Below are positions 44,781 through 56,106 of a stretch of 64,000 nucleotides of DNA, piece after piece. The stretch's first letter is position 1, and each line of letters begins with the position of its first letter. Source of the stretch: Drosophila persimilis (lineage: Eukaryota; Arthropoda; Insecta; Diptera; Drosophilidae); contig NW_020825313.1 in assembly GCF_003286085.1 (NCBI RefSeq), positions 1,054,001 to 1,118,000 of the forward strand, given 5' to 3'. The position numbers were made by a program, and so were the translations under genes. The notes under the pieces were generated by a model, which did no database searches, was not told where the DNA came from, and worked only from the letters and a program-made list of their open reading frames with translations.

Positions 44781-45795
44781 ATGGAATACGCTGTGGTCTG
44801 TGCCAAAAAAAACCTGTAAGAAGCAGATCACCCACGATCAGCCGAATGTCCCCTGCTGGCTCTGCGACAGCGTAGTGCACGCAAAATGCGCTGGATTTTC
44901 TGGCCTCTTGAGTGATGCTATAGCCAAACGTAATGGCTTGCATTACAGTGGCGAGGCATGCCGTGCGGTGGAGAAAGACATGGTATCTTTTATGAGGCAG
45001 ACGCGGAGTGGCTTTAAGGAGCTGACCGTTGGTTTTAAAAACCAATACGATCGGCTCCTAGCCATGGAGGCTCAGTTTAGCGGTTTAAAACTGCTGAATG
45101 AGTCTCCGAGGCGCAAAAAGGTCACTCCGCGGGATCTGCAAGTGCCAACCGTCACTCAGCCGTGTGCCGCCGAAAAACTGACTCCGACCACTCCAAGTGT
45201 GTAGGAGTTGATCTCGTTTGCCACTCCAAAGGCAACGACAGCTGCTGGCGATGCATATTCGGTAGCCGAATTCATCGCCTCGGAGAATGTGCAGCCAAGT
45301 ACGTCTGCAGCGTCCGTGTCCGTGGTGTCCGCAAGTTCGCTAGTTGTCCCGTCTATCCCGATCCCAACAGTAAATAGACGTTCCGGACCTCCGGATATTG
45401 CCACCACAGGTACTAGGCCTGTGGTGACTAAACCACTGGTGGGAGTCCCACCAAAACGACAAGTTTTTGTTTCACGGCTGGCCCCTGACCTCACATCTAA
45501 TGATGTAATTGCTTTTATTCAAAGCAAAATAAAAGCCGTGGGTTTAAAGGTGGGGAAATTTAACTTCTCTTATGCCAGGGAGATAGCCTCGTTTAAGATA
45601 AGCATCTCCCCAACTCAATTTGACACCATTTGCTCCGCCAAATTTTGGCCGGAGCATTTGGTGGTGAAGGAGTTTAAGGCTAAGAAGAAGAATGGGCCCC
45701 CCATATCCCTTCCAAATCTTTCCAGTGTGCCACCCTCAACCTCAACTTCCTCTTCCTCAACTTCCCGTCTTGCTTCCACCTTTCCAAAAAACTAA
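44781..45795 (+). pseudogene. CR1-2 ORF1: PHD-like and RRM-like
   Basis: It starts MEYAVVCAKK at 44781. An extra A in the run near 44805-44812 shifts the frame, after which the finger continues (CWLCDSVVHAKCAGF). It passes GFKNQYDRLL, where CR1-1 has a stop, but has its own TAG at 45202-45204. It then runs open through RQVFVSRLAPDLTSNDVIAF to TFPKN at 45795. Confidence 0.8.
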
Positions 45796-45830
45796 CTTCT
45801 CTTTTAGTAACCTATCAGAATGTAAGAGGC

Positions 45831-48260
45831 TTGCGTAGTAAGCTCAGCATTCTTTTCCGGGATAGTGTTGCATTTGCTTCCCACGTTATTGTGTTTACTG
45901 AAACCTGGTTAAAACCGGACATTCTTAGCTCCGAGGTTTTGGCAGGTCGGTACACAACTTTTAGAAAGGACCGTTCGTCTCGACGTGCAGGAGAGGTTCT
46001 AATTGCAGTGGACTCTTACTTCACGTCAGAGCACTTCACAGTCCAAATTCAACAGGAACTGGAATTCCTGTGTGTAAAACTGAATCTTCCCGCTTTCGCT
46101 ATATGCATTACTTGCTCGTATATCCCACCTTCTTCGGATATTTCAATTTATGAGCAGCACTTGTCCGCTTTAACCGCTGTTTCTTCCTCGCTATCTGATA
46201 AAGATCGTATGATAGTTCTTGGTGACTTCAACTTGCCAGGAACTGTTTGGTCTTCGGTAAACGAGTCTAGTATCCTAGTGCCCATGTCACGACATGACTT
46301 TGTTGACGGCTTGCTTGACCTGTCCCTGTCTCAAGTCAATCATGTGAAAAATTCCTTGGGTCGATTGCTTGATCTATGCTTTGTATCGGATCCGACCATA
46401 GTGTTGTTAACCCGAGCCCTTCCGCTCACTATACCTGAAGACGCCTACCACCCTACTTTCGAGGTGTCGCTAGATATAGGACCAACTGTATTGGATCGGT
46501 CGAGTAGACTACCTGAACGGGTCCGCTGCTTTCGTAAAGCCGAGTTTGCGAAGCTTAATAACCTAATTAGGGATTTTGATTGGTCCGCTTTGTACTTGTG
46601 CAATGATGTCACAAAGGGCACAAACATTTTTTACAATGCTCTTGGCACATTTTTTGATTCTTGTGTCCCGCTTTCTTGTCCGATTAGATCTGGAAAACCC
46701 CCTTGGTTTACCAAAGAGTTATCCAGTCTAAAAAACTTAAAATCAAGACTTTATACAAAATTCCAAGAAGTGGGCTCTCCTACTTCTCACTCTCGTTATG
46801 TAAAAGCTCGGTCTAACTTTTCAGTTCTTAATGCTCAATGCTATAAGAACTACCTATCTCGTTGCAGGATACGTTTTTCTCAGGACCCTAAACAGTTTTA
46901 CTGCTTCGTAAACAGTAAGCGTAGAACGTCCGCACACCCATCCTCGCTATCATTTTGTAATGCGTCGGCAAATAATGATCAGGCAATTGGCGATCTTTTT
47001 GCCCAGTTTTTCCAAACCACCTATTCTGAGGAAAGCTACTGTGGCAACCGTACCCATACGGATTACCGAGGTCAAACGGCATTTTCAGTCCCTTGTTAAA
47101 TGAATATTTCCCACTTCATGATCTTCGACTAGTTAAGCCGGTGTTTTCACCGGGTCCAGACGGGGTTCCAGGTTGTGTACTCAGGTACTGCGCCGAGGCT
47201 CTGTGTGGACCATTGCTTAAACTATTCACCCTGTCCATTGATTCCTCTTGCTTCCCCCCAATCTGGAAGGAATCGTTTATAATTCCTCTCCATAAAAAAG
47301 GTAGCAAGTCTGATGCAAAAAATTATAGGTATAGCAAAGTTATCCGCTATTCCCAAATTGTTTGAGAAGGTTATAACTCCGCACTTGCAACATCTCTGCA
47401 AGTCACTTATATCTCCAACTCAGCATGGATTTATAAGGCGGCGATCAACCACCACGAACTTGTTAGAGTTTACCTCTTTCATTATTAAAGGCTTTCAAGG
47501 TAACTTACAGACGGATGTTATTTACACCGACTTTAGTAAAGCATTCGACTCTGTAAACCATTCCCTTTTAGCACATAAAATTTACCTTTTAGGGTTTCCG
47601 CCCAACCTCCTGAGATGGATTTCTAGCTATCTTTTTTACAGGTCTCAAAGAGTCCTCTTCAAAAACTCCCTCTCTTTACCAGTAAAGGTTTCTTCGGGAG
47701 TACCACAGGGCAGCCATCTAGGCCCCTTACTCGTCACACTTTTTATTAATGACTTGCCTTCGGTATTAACATACTCTCGAGTACTTATGTATGCGGATAA
47801 TGTTAAACTCTGTGTCCAGTACAAGGACATTTCATTTCATTCTCGCTTGCAATCCGATCTCAATAACCTTCAGTCATGGTGTTGTGCAAACTTGTTACAC
47901 CTTAATGCCTCGAAATGCAAAGTTATGACATTTCATCGTTCTAGCCCTTTGTTGGCTCCATATACCCTATTTGGTGGTTCTCCTGAGAGAATTATCCTGG
48001 TGGATGATCTGGGTGCTATGTTAGACCCCAAGTTAAAGTTTTCCGAACACATTTCTACCATGGTAAATAAGCCCATGGGCGTGCTTGGGTTTATAAAGAG
48101 GTGGTCAAAGGAATTTGACGACCCCTATATAACAAAGACTCTCTATACCTCGCTAGTTCGTCCGATCTTAGAATACGGCTCCTGTGTATGGTGCATAGTA
48201 CATCATGACCGTATAGAATCAGTACAGAACAACTTTTTACTCTGCTCTGTGGGGCCTTAA
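45831..48260 (+). pseudogene. CR1-2 ORF2: APE endonuclease and reverse transcriptase
   Basis: The endonuclease is open from about 45831: VIVFTETWLKPDILSSEVLA, then VLGDFNLPGTVW. A frameshift at about 47040 (SEESYCGN for SEESYSGQ) and another near 47320 break the linker/finger region. The RT then runs open from 47313: YTDFSKAFDSVNHS, GVPQGSHLGPLL, MYADNVKL (about 47788-47811). Motif C again lacks the second Asp (Asn). A small deletion near 48190 (VWCIVHHDRIES) shortens the thumb. Confidence 0.85.
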
Positions 48261-48817
48261 CTGGGATGCGGGTGTGAGACTCCCATCTTACTCTAGTAGA
48301 CTGGGATAAGTAAACCTCCCATCCTTAGTTAACCGTAGCAAAATGCTTGGTGTGATATTTATGCACAACTTGATCAGGGGTGACATAGACAGCCCTGATC
48401 TGTTGAGCCGCATAAACTTCACGATTCCTATTAGACTGACTAGAAATTTTACACCGTTGTTCCTTCCAATTTGTAGATCGAATTATTCCTTGCATGAACC
48501 GTTTAGGGTTTTACGCTCGGATTATAATTCCCTCTACCATATCATATCCACCACTAATTTTCTTCCTCTTATTGAATTCCTAATCCTTATACACCTTTCT
48601 AGTAATTAGTAATTGAAGTGGTATTTTCATTTTTATTTTGAATGCATGCCCAGTTCTCTTAGAAACATTAGTGCTAATCTTCCTCGAATATTAGTCTAAC
48701 AGCTATCTTTCCTGCATGCTCGCGTAACAGCCTTCTGCTGATGTCACACGGGCCACTTGACGGTGCAGTAACTGCATCGCCTCTTGAAAGATGCAGTCAT
48801 TGCATGTCAACGTCCAA

Positions 48818-49245
48818 TATATATATTTGACGTTATATCTGCTAAATGTATTCTAAAAATGTATATGGGCTATAAAAGTTACGATTAATAAACATAAAAC
48901 TGCAATTACTATTTTAACCTTAAAAGTTGGTATGAAATTTCCCCGAACTACTTTAGTTGCTCCAAAATAAGTCATTTGAAAGCAGTTTTTATATTGTTTA
49001 ATATTCATTAAAAAGTGTATGGAATCTAATCCTATTCCTAGAACTAATGCGTAAAATGGGTTTGGAGGTGGAAGCAATGGTATTAATTTCACCTTTCCAT
49101 GACAAGCGCAATACAATCCATTGGAGTCATTTTTGTATTTCAATGCCTTAAAATATTGGAAAACTGAGCTCATATGTCCAATAGCAACACAGTTATAGGC
49201 ACTGTAATCAAGTGACATATCGTAACAGAAAGCAGCTCCATTCAA
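48818..49245 (-). mobile_element. Helitron remnant, N-terminal protein part
   Basis: The minus-strand frame (49245-48853) starts MNGAAFCYDMSLDYSAYNCV, then GHMSSVFQYFKALKYKNDSN, GLYCACHGKVKLIPLLPPP and NCFQMTYFGATKV. This is the N-terminal Cys-rich region preceding the Rep domain in Helitron proteins. The Rep domain and most of the helicase are missing between it and 44291. One Helitron interrupted by CR1-2 is the simplest reading. Confidence 0.75.
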
Positions 49246-50150
49246 CTTTTCAGACTAATGTGAAATTACACGTGCAGTGTAACAAAATATCAAATTGCCA
49301 CCCTCGTTTGCCCAAAGTGCTTTCAGAATGTAAATGAAATGGGGAATAGTAGATAAAATCAAAGAAGCCTGTTTTGATATAGCTGCATCCAATTCTGGAC
49401 GACTCAACCATGCACACTAGGTTTGGTGTGACTGATCAGTACGTTGCAACGCATTTAAATGACAGAAGAAATGCAATAATTAACTTCAGTCCAGTTGAAT
49501 GGAGAAAACTCATCCGAAACTGATTACTTGTTAACGTTAACTCAAATTTAGTATTGGTTCCGAAAGGTAATTTTTCCGACTCCCTGGACCAATGCACCAT
49601 CCACGCTAGATATATAAGGCGACTTATACGTTTAAAAAATATATATTTTTCGAGAGAAGTTTAGGTAGACAACTCGAGAAATCTTTTCGCGACGTTTCTA
49701 TAGTGTGTTCTTATACTTATAAATGATTGGTTTCGGTCAATATTTATCAAAAATTAATTTTGTGGTATTTATCTGATGAAAATATCGCTCATGCATTGTT
49801 TGACGATAATGTTACTTTCATGGAGAAACGGGAAATGGGGAATATACTCTTGGCACTTTGTGTTGACGATGATGATGTGGTCCGCAACTTCTCAAAACGT
49901 TGGCTTAAATATTAACAAATCGAGCTGAATTTTTGGGGTTCTGGACTACATTTTAATATTCCAAATCACAAAAAAAATTCACCCGATCAGAGGGATATAT
50001 AGTATAGCTGCCATAAGAACCATTTTCCAAATATCGTATGTTTCAACTTTGAAAAACTTTATATTTTATCGTTTTATACCACATTTTTAGACCCTGAGAC
50101 CTTTTATTCCGCCACATTTTTTTCGCACATACAAATAAGCGCAACCCTAC
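49246..50150. mobile_element. Family X element, copy 3 (left arm truncated)
   Basis: The left arm begins mid-way (CAGACTAATGTGAAATTACA), next to the Helitron. The right arm ends AATAAGCGCAACCCTACTG at 50150. The loop codes on the plus strand for RFGVTDQYVATHLNDRRNAI (about 49428-49487) and LWYLSDENIAHALFDDNVTF (about 49757-49816), followed by MEKREMGNILLALCVDDDD and RNFSKRWLKY. The second block is shared with copy 1. Transposase superfamily not recognised. Confidence 0.65.
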
Positions 50151-50590
50151 TGTAAATACTTAATGAGGTCGGAAACGCTTCTTTCTGGCTGGTCTTTTAA
50201 GCGGAAAAGGAAAAAAACAAGAATAATTGTGCAATATACTGTAGCTCTATTCAAGACAATCGGAAATATACACTGCCGATCAATAGCATAGACTAGAGGA
50301 AATTTCATATTAAAAATCAAGATACGAATGAATTTGGCAAAAAATATATTTTTTAATATGCAAGATACCATTCTTTAAAAAAAAAAAAAAAAAATTTGAG
50401 TTATTATTTTTTTTTTTAATATATGTATTGCTTTGTTTTTGAACCTAAAAAAGTTGACATTTTTATCGATCAATGGAATAGACTCAAGTGCTTAAAATTA
50501 ATATAAATAAAAAAGTTTTTCAGAATCTTAATGTAAAAATGTTTTTTATGATATTTAAAGTCTGTTTAATAATGGGTGTAGCCACCTTTT
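50151..50590. other. AT-rich intron sequence, nothing recognised
   Basis: A weak DINE-1-like scrap at about 50165 (GGTCGGAAACGCTTC). Otherwise AT-rich with poly-A and poly-T runs. Confidence 0.5.
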
Positions 50591-51490
50591 TATACCCGAT
50601 ACTCAAAATGAGTATTGGGGTATATTAGATTTGTGGTAAAAGTGGATGTGTGTAACGTCCAGAAGGAATCGTTTCCGACCCCATAAAGTATATATATTCT
50701 TGATCAGCATCAATAGCCGAGTCGATTGAGCCATGTCTGTCTGTCCGTCTGTCCGTCCGTCCGTCCGTCCGTCCGTCCGTCTGTCCGTCTGTCCGTCTGT
50801 CCGTCCCCTGCAGCGCCTAATGCTCAAAGACTATAAAAGCTAGAGCCACGATGTTTTGGATCCAGACTTCTGTGATATGTCACTGCTACAAAAATATTTC
50901 AAAACTTTGCCCCGCCCACTTCCGCCCCCACAAAGGGCGAAAATCTGTGGCATCCACAATTTCGACGATACGAGAAAACCAAAAACGCAGAATCGTAGAG
51001 AATGGCCATATCTCTTAGACTGCAGAATCTGAACTGGATCGTATTATTATTATAGCCAGCATCAAGAAAATAATTTCATTTTTTCTCGCCCTGTCTCTCT
51101 CTAACACACAGGTAGCATAGGCGGCTTTGCTTAGAGTAAAACATTAGCGCCTAGATCTCCGAGACTATAAAAGCTAGTGCAACCATATTTTGTATCCACA
51201 CTCCTAATATATCGGACCGAGACGAGTTTGTTTCAAAATTTCGCCACACCCCCTTCCGCCCCCGCAAAGGATGCAAATCTGGGGATATTCACAAATCTCA
51301 GAGACTATTAAAGCTAGAGTAACCAAATTTGGTATCCGCACTTCTGTTCACGATCAGACTGATTTTCTGTCTCTCTGTGTCGTGTCGTTTAATATTAGCG
51401 GCGTCTGCCGGAGGAGAGCCATACTGACTTAGTATCGGGTATAACTGTAGAGTTGCGGTGTCCGCAGCAACTCACAACGTTCCCCCTCGT
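50591..51490 (+). mobile_element. DINE-1/INE-1 copy F
   Basis: Start TATACCCGATACTC, end hairpin and CGTTCCCCCTCGTT at 51490. An internal deletion joins CCGCACTTCTGTT directly to CACGATCAGACTG near 51350. The microsatellite is expanded (next entry). The 3' end directly abuts a Tc3-like transposase region. Confidence 0.87.
50733..50808. repeat. (GTCC/GTCT)n microsatellite in DINE-1 copy F
   Basis: About 18 tetranucleotide units of CTGTCTGTCCGTCTGTCCGT type. This is longer than in the other DINE-1 copies, where four to ten units are seen. Confidence 0.9.
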
Positions 51491-52410
51491 TAGAAATGAC
51501 TTCGAAAGTTCGTTTTGGTATTGAATTATACAGGGACCTCAAATAGTCCAGTGATATTTCGCTACAGGCGTTTTTGATGGCATGTTTCAATAATGCAACA
51601 TCTTCAAATTGTTTTCCGGATTCATACACTTTACGCGAAAGCCATCCCCATACGTTCTCTATTATATTTAGATCAGGAGTGGCTACCTACTCCATTAATG
51701 CAAAATTTTGGTCTTTACCAGTCTAGCAGTATGGATTGGGGCATTGTCTTGCTGAAAAGTCCAATGTAATGTCTTTAAGATGTTGGAAAAGTAGGGAAAT
51801 GACATTTGGAGTAGCTCTTTGTAGCGAATGGCATTCATCTTACACGAGACAAACTGGATTTCAAATGTGCCATAATAAGAGATGGCACCCCACACCATTA
51901 TACCCTCCTCACGACTATGACGACGGGTCAAATGATGTTCTTTCTTTCTTAAATCATGAAAGTAATAATTAAACCCATCTGGTCCATCCAAAGTAAATCG
52001 TTTTTCATCAGGAAAAACGGTTCGGTACCATTCGGTTTTCCATGTCATATGATCCCGAGCAAAAAGAAAGCGAGGTTTTTTACGAACGTCAGTAAGTGGT
52101 GGTTTTTTTTTTTGTATTTTGAATTTCTTTAGATGTTTTGCGTTTTGTATCACTTGGCGCACAGTTGCTGTACTAGCTTTAACTTCAAAATTTGATCGAA
52201 TTTTAACCGCAGAGCACGTTGAGTTTGAGGCTGCTCGCAGAATTCTTCACGTTTCCCAAGGCGTGAGTGCTTTTCTGTTGGGAGCTTTCATATTATTTCC
52301 ATCATTTGGCTTTTACAAATTTTTTCGGCTATCTGCCTGGTTGTGAGGTTGCAGTCGCGATATGCCAATATTTTAGATTTTTCCTCCGTTCCTTTACCAC
52401 GACCCATTCT
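51491..52410 (-). pseudogene. Tc3-like (Tc1/mariner) transposase, all three acidic residues visible
   Basis: It starts MGRGKGTEEKSKILAYRDCN near 52408 with the HTH (LTTRQIAEKICKS), then KHLKKFKIQKKKPPL. FPDEKRFTLDGPDGFNYY gives the first Asp (about 52000), REEGIMVWGAISYYGTFE follows, and FQQDNAPIHTA gives the second Asp (about 51735). After a frameshift, PDLNIIENVWGWLSRKV gives the Glu (about 51675), and the C-terminus ends IPKRTFEVISN at 51495. Frameshifts near 52270 and 51693 inactivate it. TIRs were not located. The element's end abuts DINE-1 copy F. Confidence 0.75.
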
Positions 52411-52788
52411 GTATTAAAATAATTTAAAAGTGCAAGAGGTATTTAAATGTAACTTTTGGCGTGTATAGCTTATCAGTATCTGAAGCCGCAGCCTCTGAGT
52501 CTATTCTAATGATCGCCTAAAAGTCTCATTTATCGGTATAGGGTAAAGCAAAATGAAAATAAATCATAACTGTAAAATTTCTGCATTCCACTCTCATTCC
52601 CCTATTTTGTCAACTATATTGCTCTAGCAAACACAACAAAAATTTCGTCATGTACCACATGAGGTCATCTGCTACGGTTACCAATTCTGATTTGGTAAAG
52701 ACGTCAGGAGAAATTGTGCAGTTTTGAGAATAAAAATAGCCAAAGAACCTAAATGTGAGCCGTAGAACTATTCAAAACATAATTAAGG
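52411..52788. other. Intron sequence with a possible HTH scrap
   Basis: Unassigned. The plus strand at about 52735-52785 reads NVSRRTIQNIIK-like, a DNA-transposase HTH style, too short to classify. Confidence 0.4.
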
Positions 52789-53086
52789 ACGAGAATGTTG
52801 TGGGTTGCTGCTGTGACCGCAACTCTACATTTACACCCGATACATAGTCAGTATGGCTACATTGAACGACAAAGAGTGCGTGCGGGAGAGACAGAAAACG
52901 TGTCTGAACGTGTAGTCGGGCGCTGCGTAACCACTGCAAATTGATTTGTTGCTTTTGGCTATAAAAGTGATCCGATTTGATCCAGATTTTGCAATTTGTT
53001 GTTATGGTTATTACGGTGGCGGAGGGGGTAGGGCGAAATTTTGAAATACATTTGTAACAGTGAAATATCACAGAAGTCTCTAAATG
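52789..53086 (-). mobile_element. DINE-1 copy K, 3' fragment
   Basis: ACGAGAATGTTGTGGGTTGC is the diverged 3' end, followed by the hairpin and the GACAAAGAGTGCGTGCG and TTGTTGCTTTTGGCTATAAA blocks. It stops within the GC-rich unit. Confidence 0.75.
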
Positions 53087-53629
53087 TCAGAGTTACGAAG
53101 AAGAAGCCATTTGATTTTTCAATGACACGCAAGCTGGCAGTAACTCGAAATTGTTCCTTCTGCAGAGATAAAGCAAATCAGAAAAGCATAAGTTTTATGC
53201 GGAAAGCATGGAAAAACATTCTGTCTCACGAAGCGCATAAGGCATTGCAAAAAGCTATCGAAAAAATATTACAAATTTTTAACTAAAGAAAATACTTTAA
53301 AAATATACTAAAAGTTTCTGGCCACTCTGTATATATAACTATATACATATGTACGTATATGTATGCACTAGAAAGTTGTGTGGCTTTAGTCACAACATAC
53401 ATAAGTCCAATAGAAGGTATTTGAATTGAATTGAGTTGAGTGAATGGGACATGAATGTGTGTTGTCTTTCAAGGCATTCATCATTCAGTAATAGGAGTTA
53501 GAATAAGGGAGTACGCCGAACGAAAATGAAGAAAACTTTTTGCATGCGAACTCTGTGTATTCATTAATTGTTTACGCAGAGCAAAGCAACAGCAATTATA
53601 ACACAATTTTTTCGGTTTCTGCTCATATG
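53087..53629. other. Unassigned intron sequence with a short basic reading frame
   Basis: 53092-53283 (+) encodes a Lys/Arg-rich peptide (KKKPFDFSMTRKLAVTRNCS, then AWKNILSHEAHKALQKAIEK) that looks like a transposase scrap but could not be placed. The rest is AT-rich. Confidence 0.4.
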
Positions 53630-54105
53630 TACATTAGGATTGGCCTTATATGTATGGGCGAATAAAAATGTGTAGCAATATAAGGTCTTAGAGTCTGAAA
53701 ATATTTCTTTTGGTATAAAAAAAACAAAATACAAAGTTATACCACTAGTCGACAACTTTAAATGTTCAGCTCAAAGATGAAAATTACGATATTTGGGCGA
53801 TAGTTTCTATGGCAGCTATGCATACTATATATCGCTCTAATCGGATTGCGTTTTTTTTATATTTTAAAATATGAAAATATAATCTCGTCCCGAAAATATC
53901 GATAGGTTTTGTTATTATTCAATGGACTACAATAAACAGCTGATTTCTCAACAGGAACCTTTGGCCAAATATCGTATTTTTCAAATTTGAGCTTAAGTCT
54001 GCACCTCTAAATGTTGTCTAATCGTGTTATAATTTTGTTGTATTATTGTTTCATACCAAAACGAATATTTTTAGAACCAGAGACCTTTGAAAACTCCAAT
54101 TTTGT
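53630..54105. mobile_element. Family X element, copy 4 (arms only)
   Basis: The two arms, about 53690-53870 (ATCGCTCTAATCGGATTGCG) and about 53940-54095 (ACCTTTGGCCAAATATCGTA), are inverted copies with almost no loop between them. This is a foldback-type derivative of the long-TIR family. Confidence 0.6.
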
Positions 54106-54269
54106 AGACGAGTACAGTTCTGAACTACCGCAACCGTCTCTTTATCAATGGGGTTTCCTCTCCTAACCATCGCGCACCTGATAGTGTATCCTGGGAATCG
54201 GCGATTCTTTGTAGGGAGTAAGTTATTAGTGATGTCATTGAACATACGATAGCACAGTCCCACAAAAAA
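54106..54269. other. Unassigned intron spacer
   Basis: No recognisable feature. Confidence 0.5.
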
Positions 54270-55347
54270 ACGAGGGGGAACGTTGTGAGTTGCTGCGAAG
54301 ACCGAAACTCTACATTTATACCCGATACTTAGTCAGTATGGCTCTCCTCCGGCAGACGCCGCAAATATTAAACGACACGACAAAGAGTGCGTGCGAGAGA
54401 GACAGAAAATCAGTCTGAGCGTGACGTCGGGCGCTGCGTAGCCAGTGCAAATTGATTTGTTCCTTTTGGCTATAAAAATTATCTGATCTGATCCAGATTC
54501 AGGAATCTGATAGATATGGTTATTATGTATGATTCTGCGTTTTTAGTTTTCTCAAATCTGCAATATTGTGGATGCAACAGATTTTCGTCCTTTGTGGGGG
54601 CGAAATTCTGAGATATACGTTTTATAGTGAGATCTAACAGGAGTGCCGATACCAAATTTGGTTACTTTAGCGTTAATAGTCTCTGAGATTTGTGGATACC
54701 CTTAGATTTTCGTCCTTTGCGGGCGCGGAAGGGGGTGTGGCGAAATTTTGAAAAAACTCGTCAAGGTCCGATATCTCAGGAGTGTGGATACCAAATTTGG
54801 TTGCTCTAGCTTTTATAGTCTCTGAGATCTAGGCGCTAATGTTTTACGCTAAGCAAAGCCGGCTATGCTACGTGTGTGTTAGAGAGAGACAGGGCGAGAA
54901 GAAATGATTTGTTGAAATTTTTTTTTAAAATGAAATTGTTTTCTTGATGCTGGCTATAATCTTGATACGATCCAATTCAGATTCTGTGGTCTGAAAGATA
55001 TGGTCATTCTCTGCGATTCTGCGTTTTTGGTTTTCTCGTATCTTTAAAATTGTGTATGCCACCGATTTTCGTCCTTTGTGGGGGCGGAAGTGGGCGGGGC
55101 GAAGTTTTTAAATATTCTTGTAGCAGTGACATATCACAGAAGTCTGGATCTAAGACATCGTTGCTCTAGCTCTTATAGTCTTTGAGCACTAGGCGCTAAT
55201 AGGGACGGACAGACGGACGGATGGACAGACAGACAGACAGGGCTCAATCGACTCGCATATTGATGCTGATTCCTTCTGGACGTTACACACATCCACTTTT
55301 ACCACAAATTTAATATACCCCAATACTCATTTTGAGTATAGGGTATA
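54270..55347 (-). mobile_element. DINE-1/INE-1 copy G, long form
   Basis: 3' end AACGAGGGGGAACG at 54270 and hairpin variant GAGTTGCTGCGAAGACCGAA. It has three GGGGGCGG-type blocks and ends GAGTATAGGGTATA at 55347. The empty-site sequence GATATACGTTTTATAG at about 54614 serves as the reference for the mariner insertion in copy E. Confidence 0.87.
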
Positions 55348-56106
55348 AAAAGGAAATTGTCGTGCATGGCTGACCAGACCGCCATGTATTTCGGTGCGCT
55401 GAACATGACATCACGTCATGTTTTTTTTCTAAACTCAAAAAATCATAATGGTGGAAATATGGCGAAAACTTATTTGAAAAATTAATCAGATTCGATTGAA
55501 ACTCGTCACTCGGGGGGTTTCGGGGTCAATAATGATGAATTATAAGACGGTTTCATATAAGGTATCAATAATACATTTTAAAGTAAATTTTAATTTGTGT
55601 GCGATGCGTTAATCTTCCCCCATTCACGTTGTCTCTAGTTGCATTGTTAGGCAACTTCACAACTTAATATCTCAGAACTTTTTTTTTGTAAATTTAGTGT
55701 AAACGCATATGTATCCCGAAATCCATCACAATCATGATGTCGTCTATGATTTCGGAACGGTGAAATGTGCTCAAAATTCGCAATTCCAAAACTTTTTTTT
55801 AATTTGGCCTCGCCATACTATATATTGTTCTGTTGCAGATGAAGCATCTTCCGTATTATACTTCTTGTCCTTAGTTTCGTGTCAGTCGGTGACCATCTTA
55901 ACCTCAAAGAATGAACTTTGCGATGGACGCCATTTCAAGAGGGATGGCTCACAAATAAACGCCAGAATGACTGCTTTTTAAACGTCTTTCTCTGCATTAA
56001 GGCCATGGCGCTGCATTTACCATACCCTGGACTGCTTCAGAGTTTTCCTGGAGTTTCCAGTCAAAGTTGGCTCATTTATCTTCCATCTCGTTTGCCATCA
56101 TCTTGA
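55348..56106. other. Intron sequence, no firm feature
   Basis: Unassigned. Open frames at 55709-56106 have no recognisable domain, though they could belong, on the minus strand, to the gag-like fragment next to it. Confidence 0.4.

Larger units (their letters stand above)
44292..48817 (+). mobile_element. CR1-clade LINE, near-full-length copy 2 (CR1-2)
   Basis: A 4,526-bp copy in opposite orientation to CR1-1. It starts TAGTGATCAGACG and ends CAACGTCCAA. The 5' UTR to 44780 is followed by ORF1 and ORF2. It is inserted in the Helitron remnant (43372-44291 and 48818-49245). Most codons match CR1-1. The 3' half is closest to CR1-3 (shared FYRSQ and YADN). Confidence 0.87.

Noticed and set aside
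50733-50808. Possible telomere-like or satellite tract
   Set aside because: It is the GTCC/GTCT microsatellite internal to every DINE-1 copy, simply longer here.
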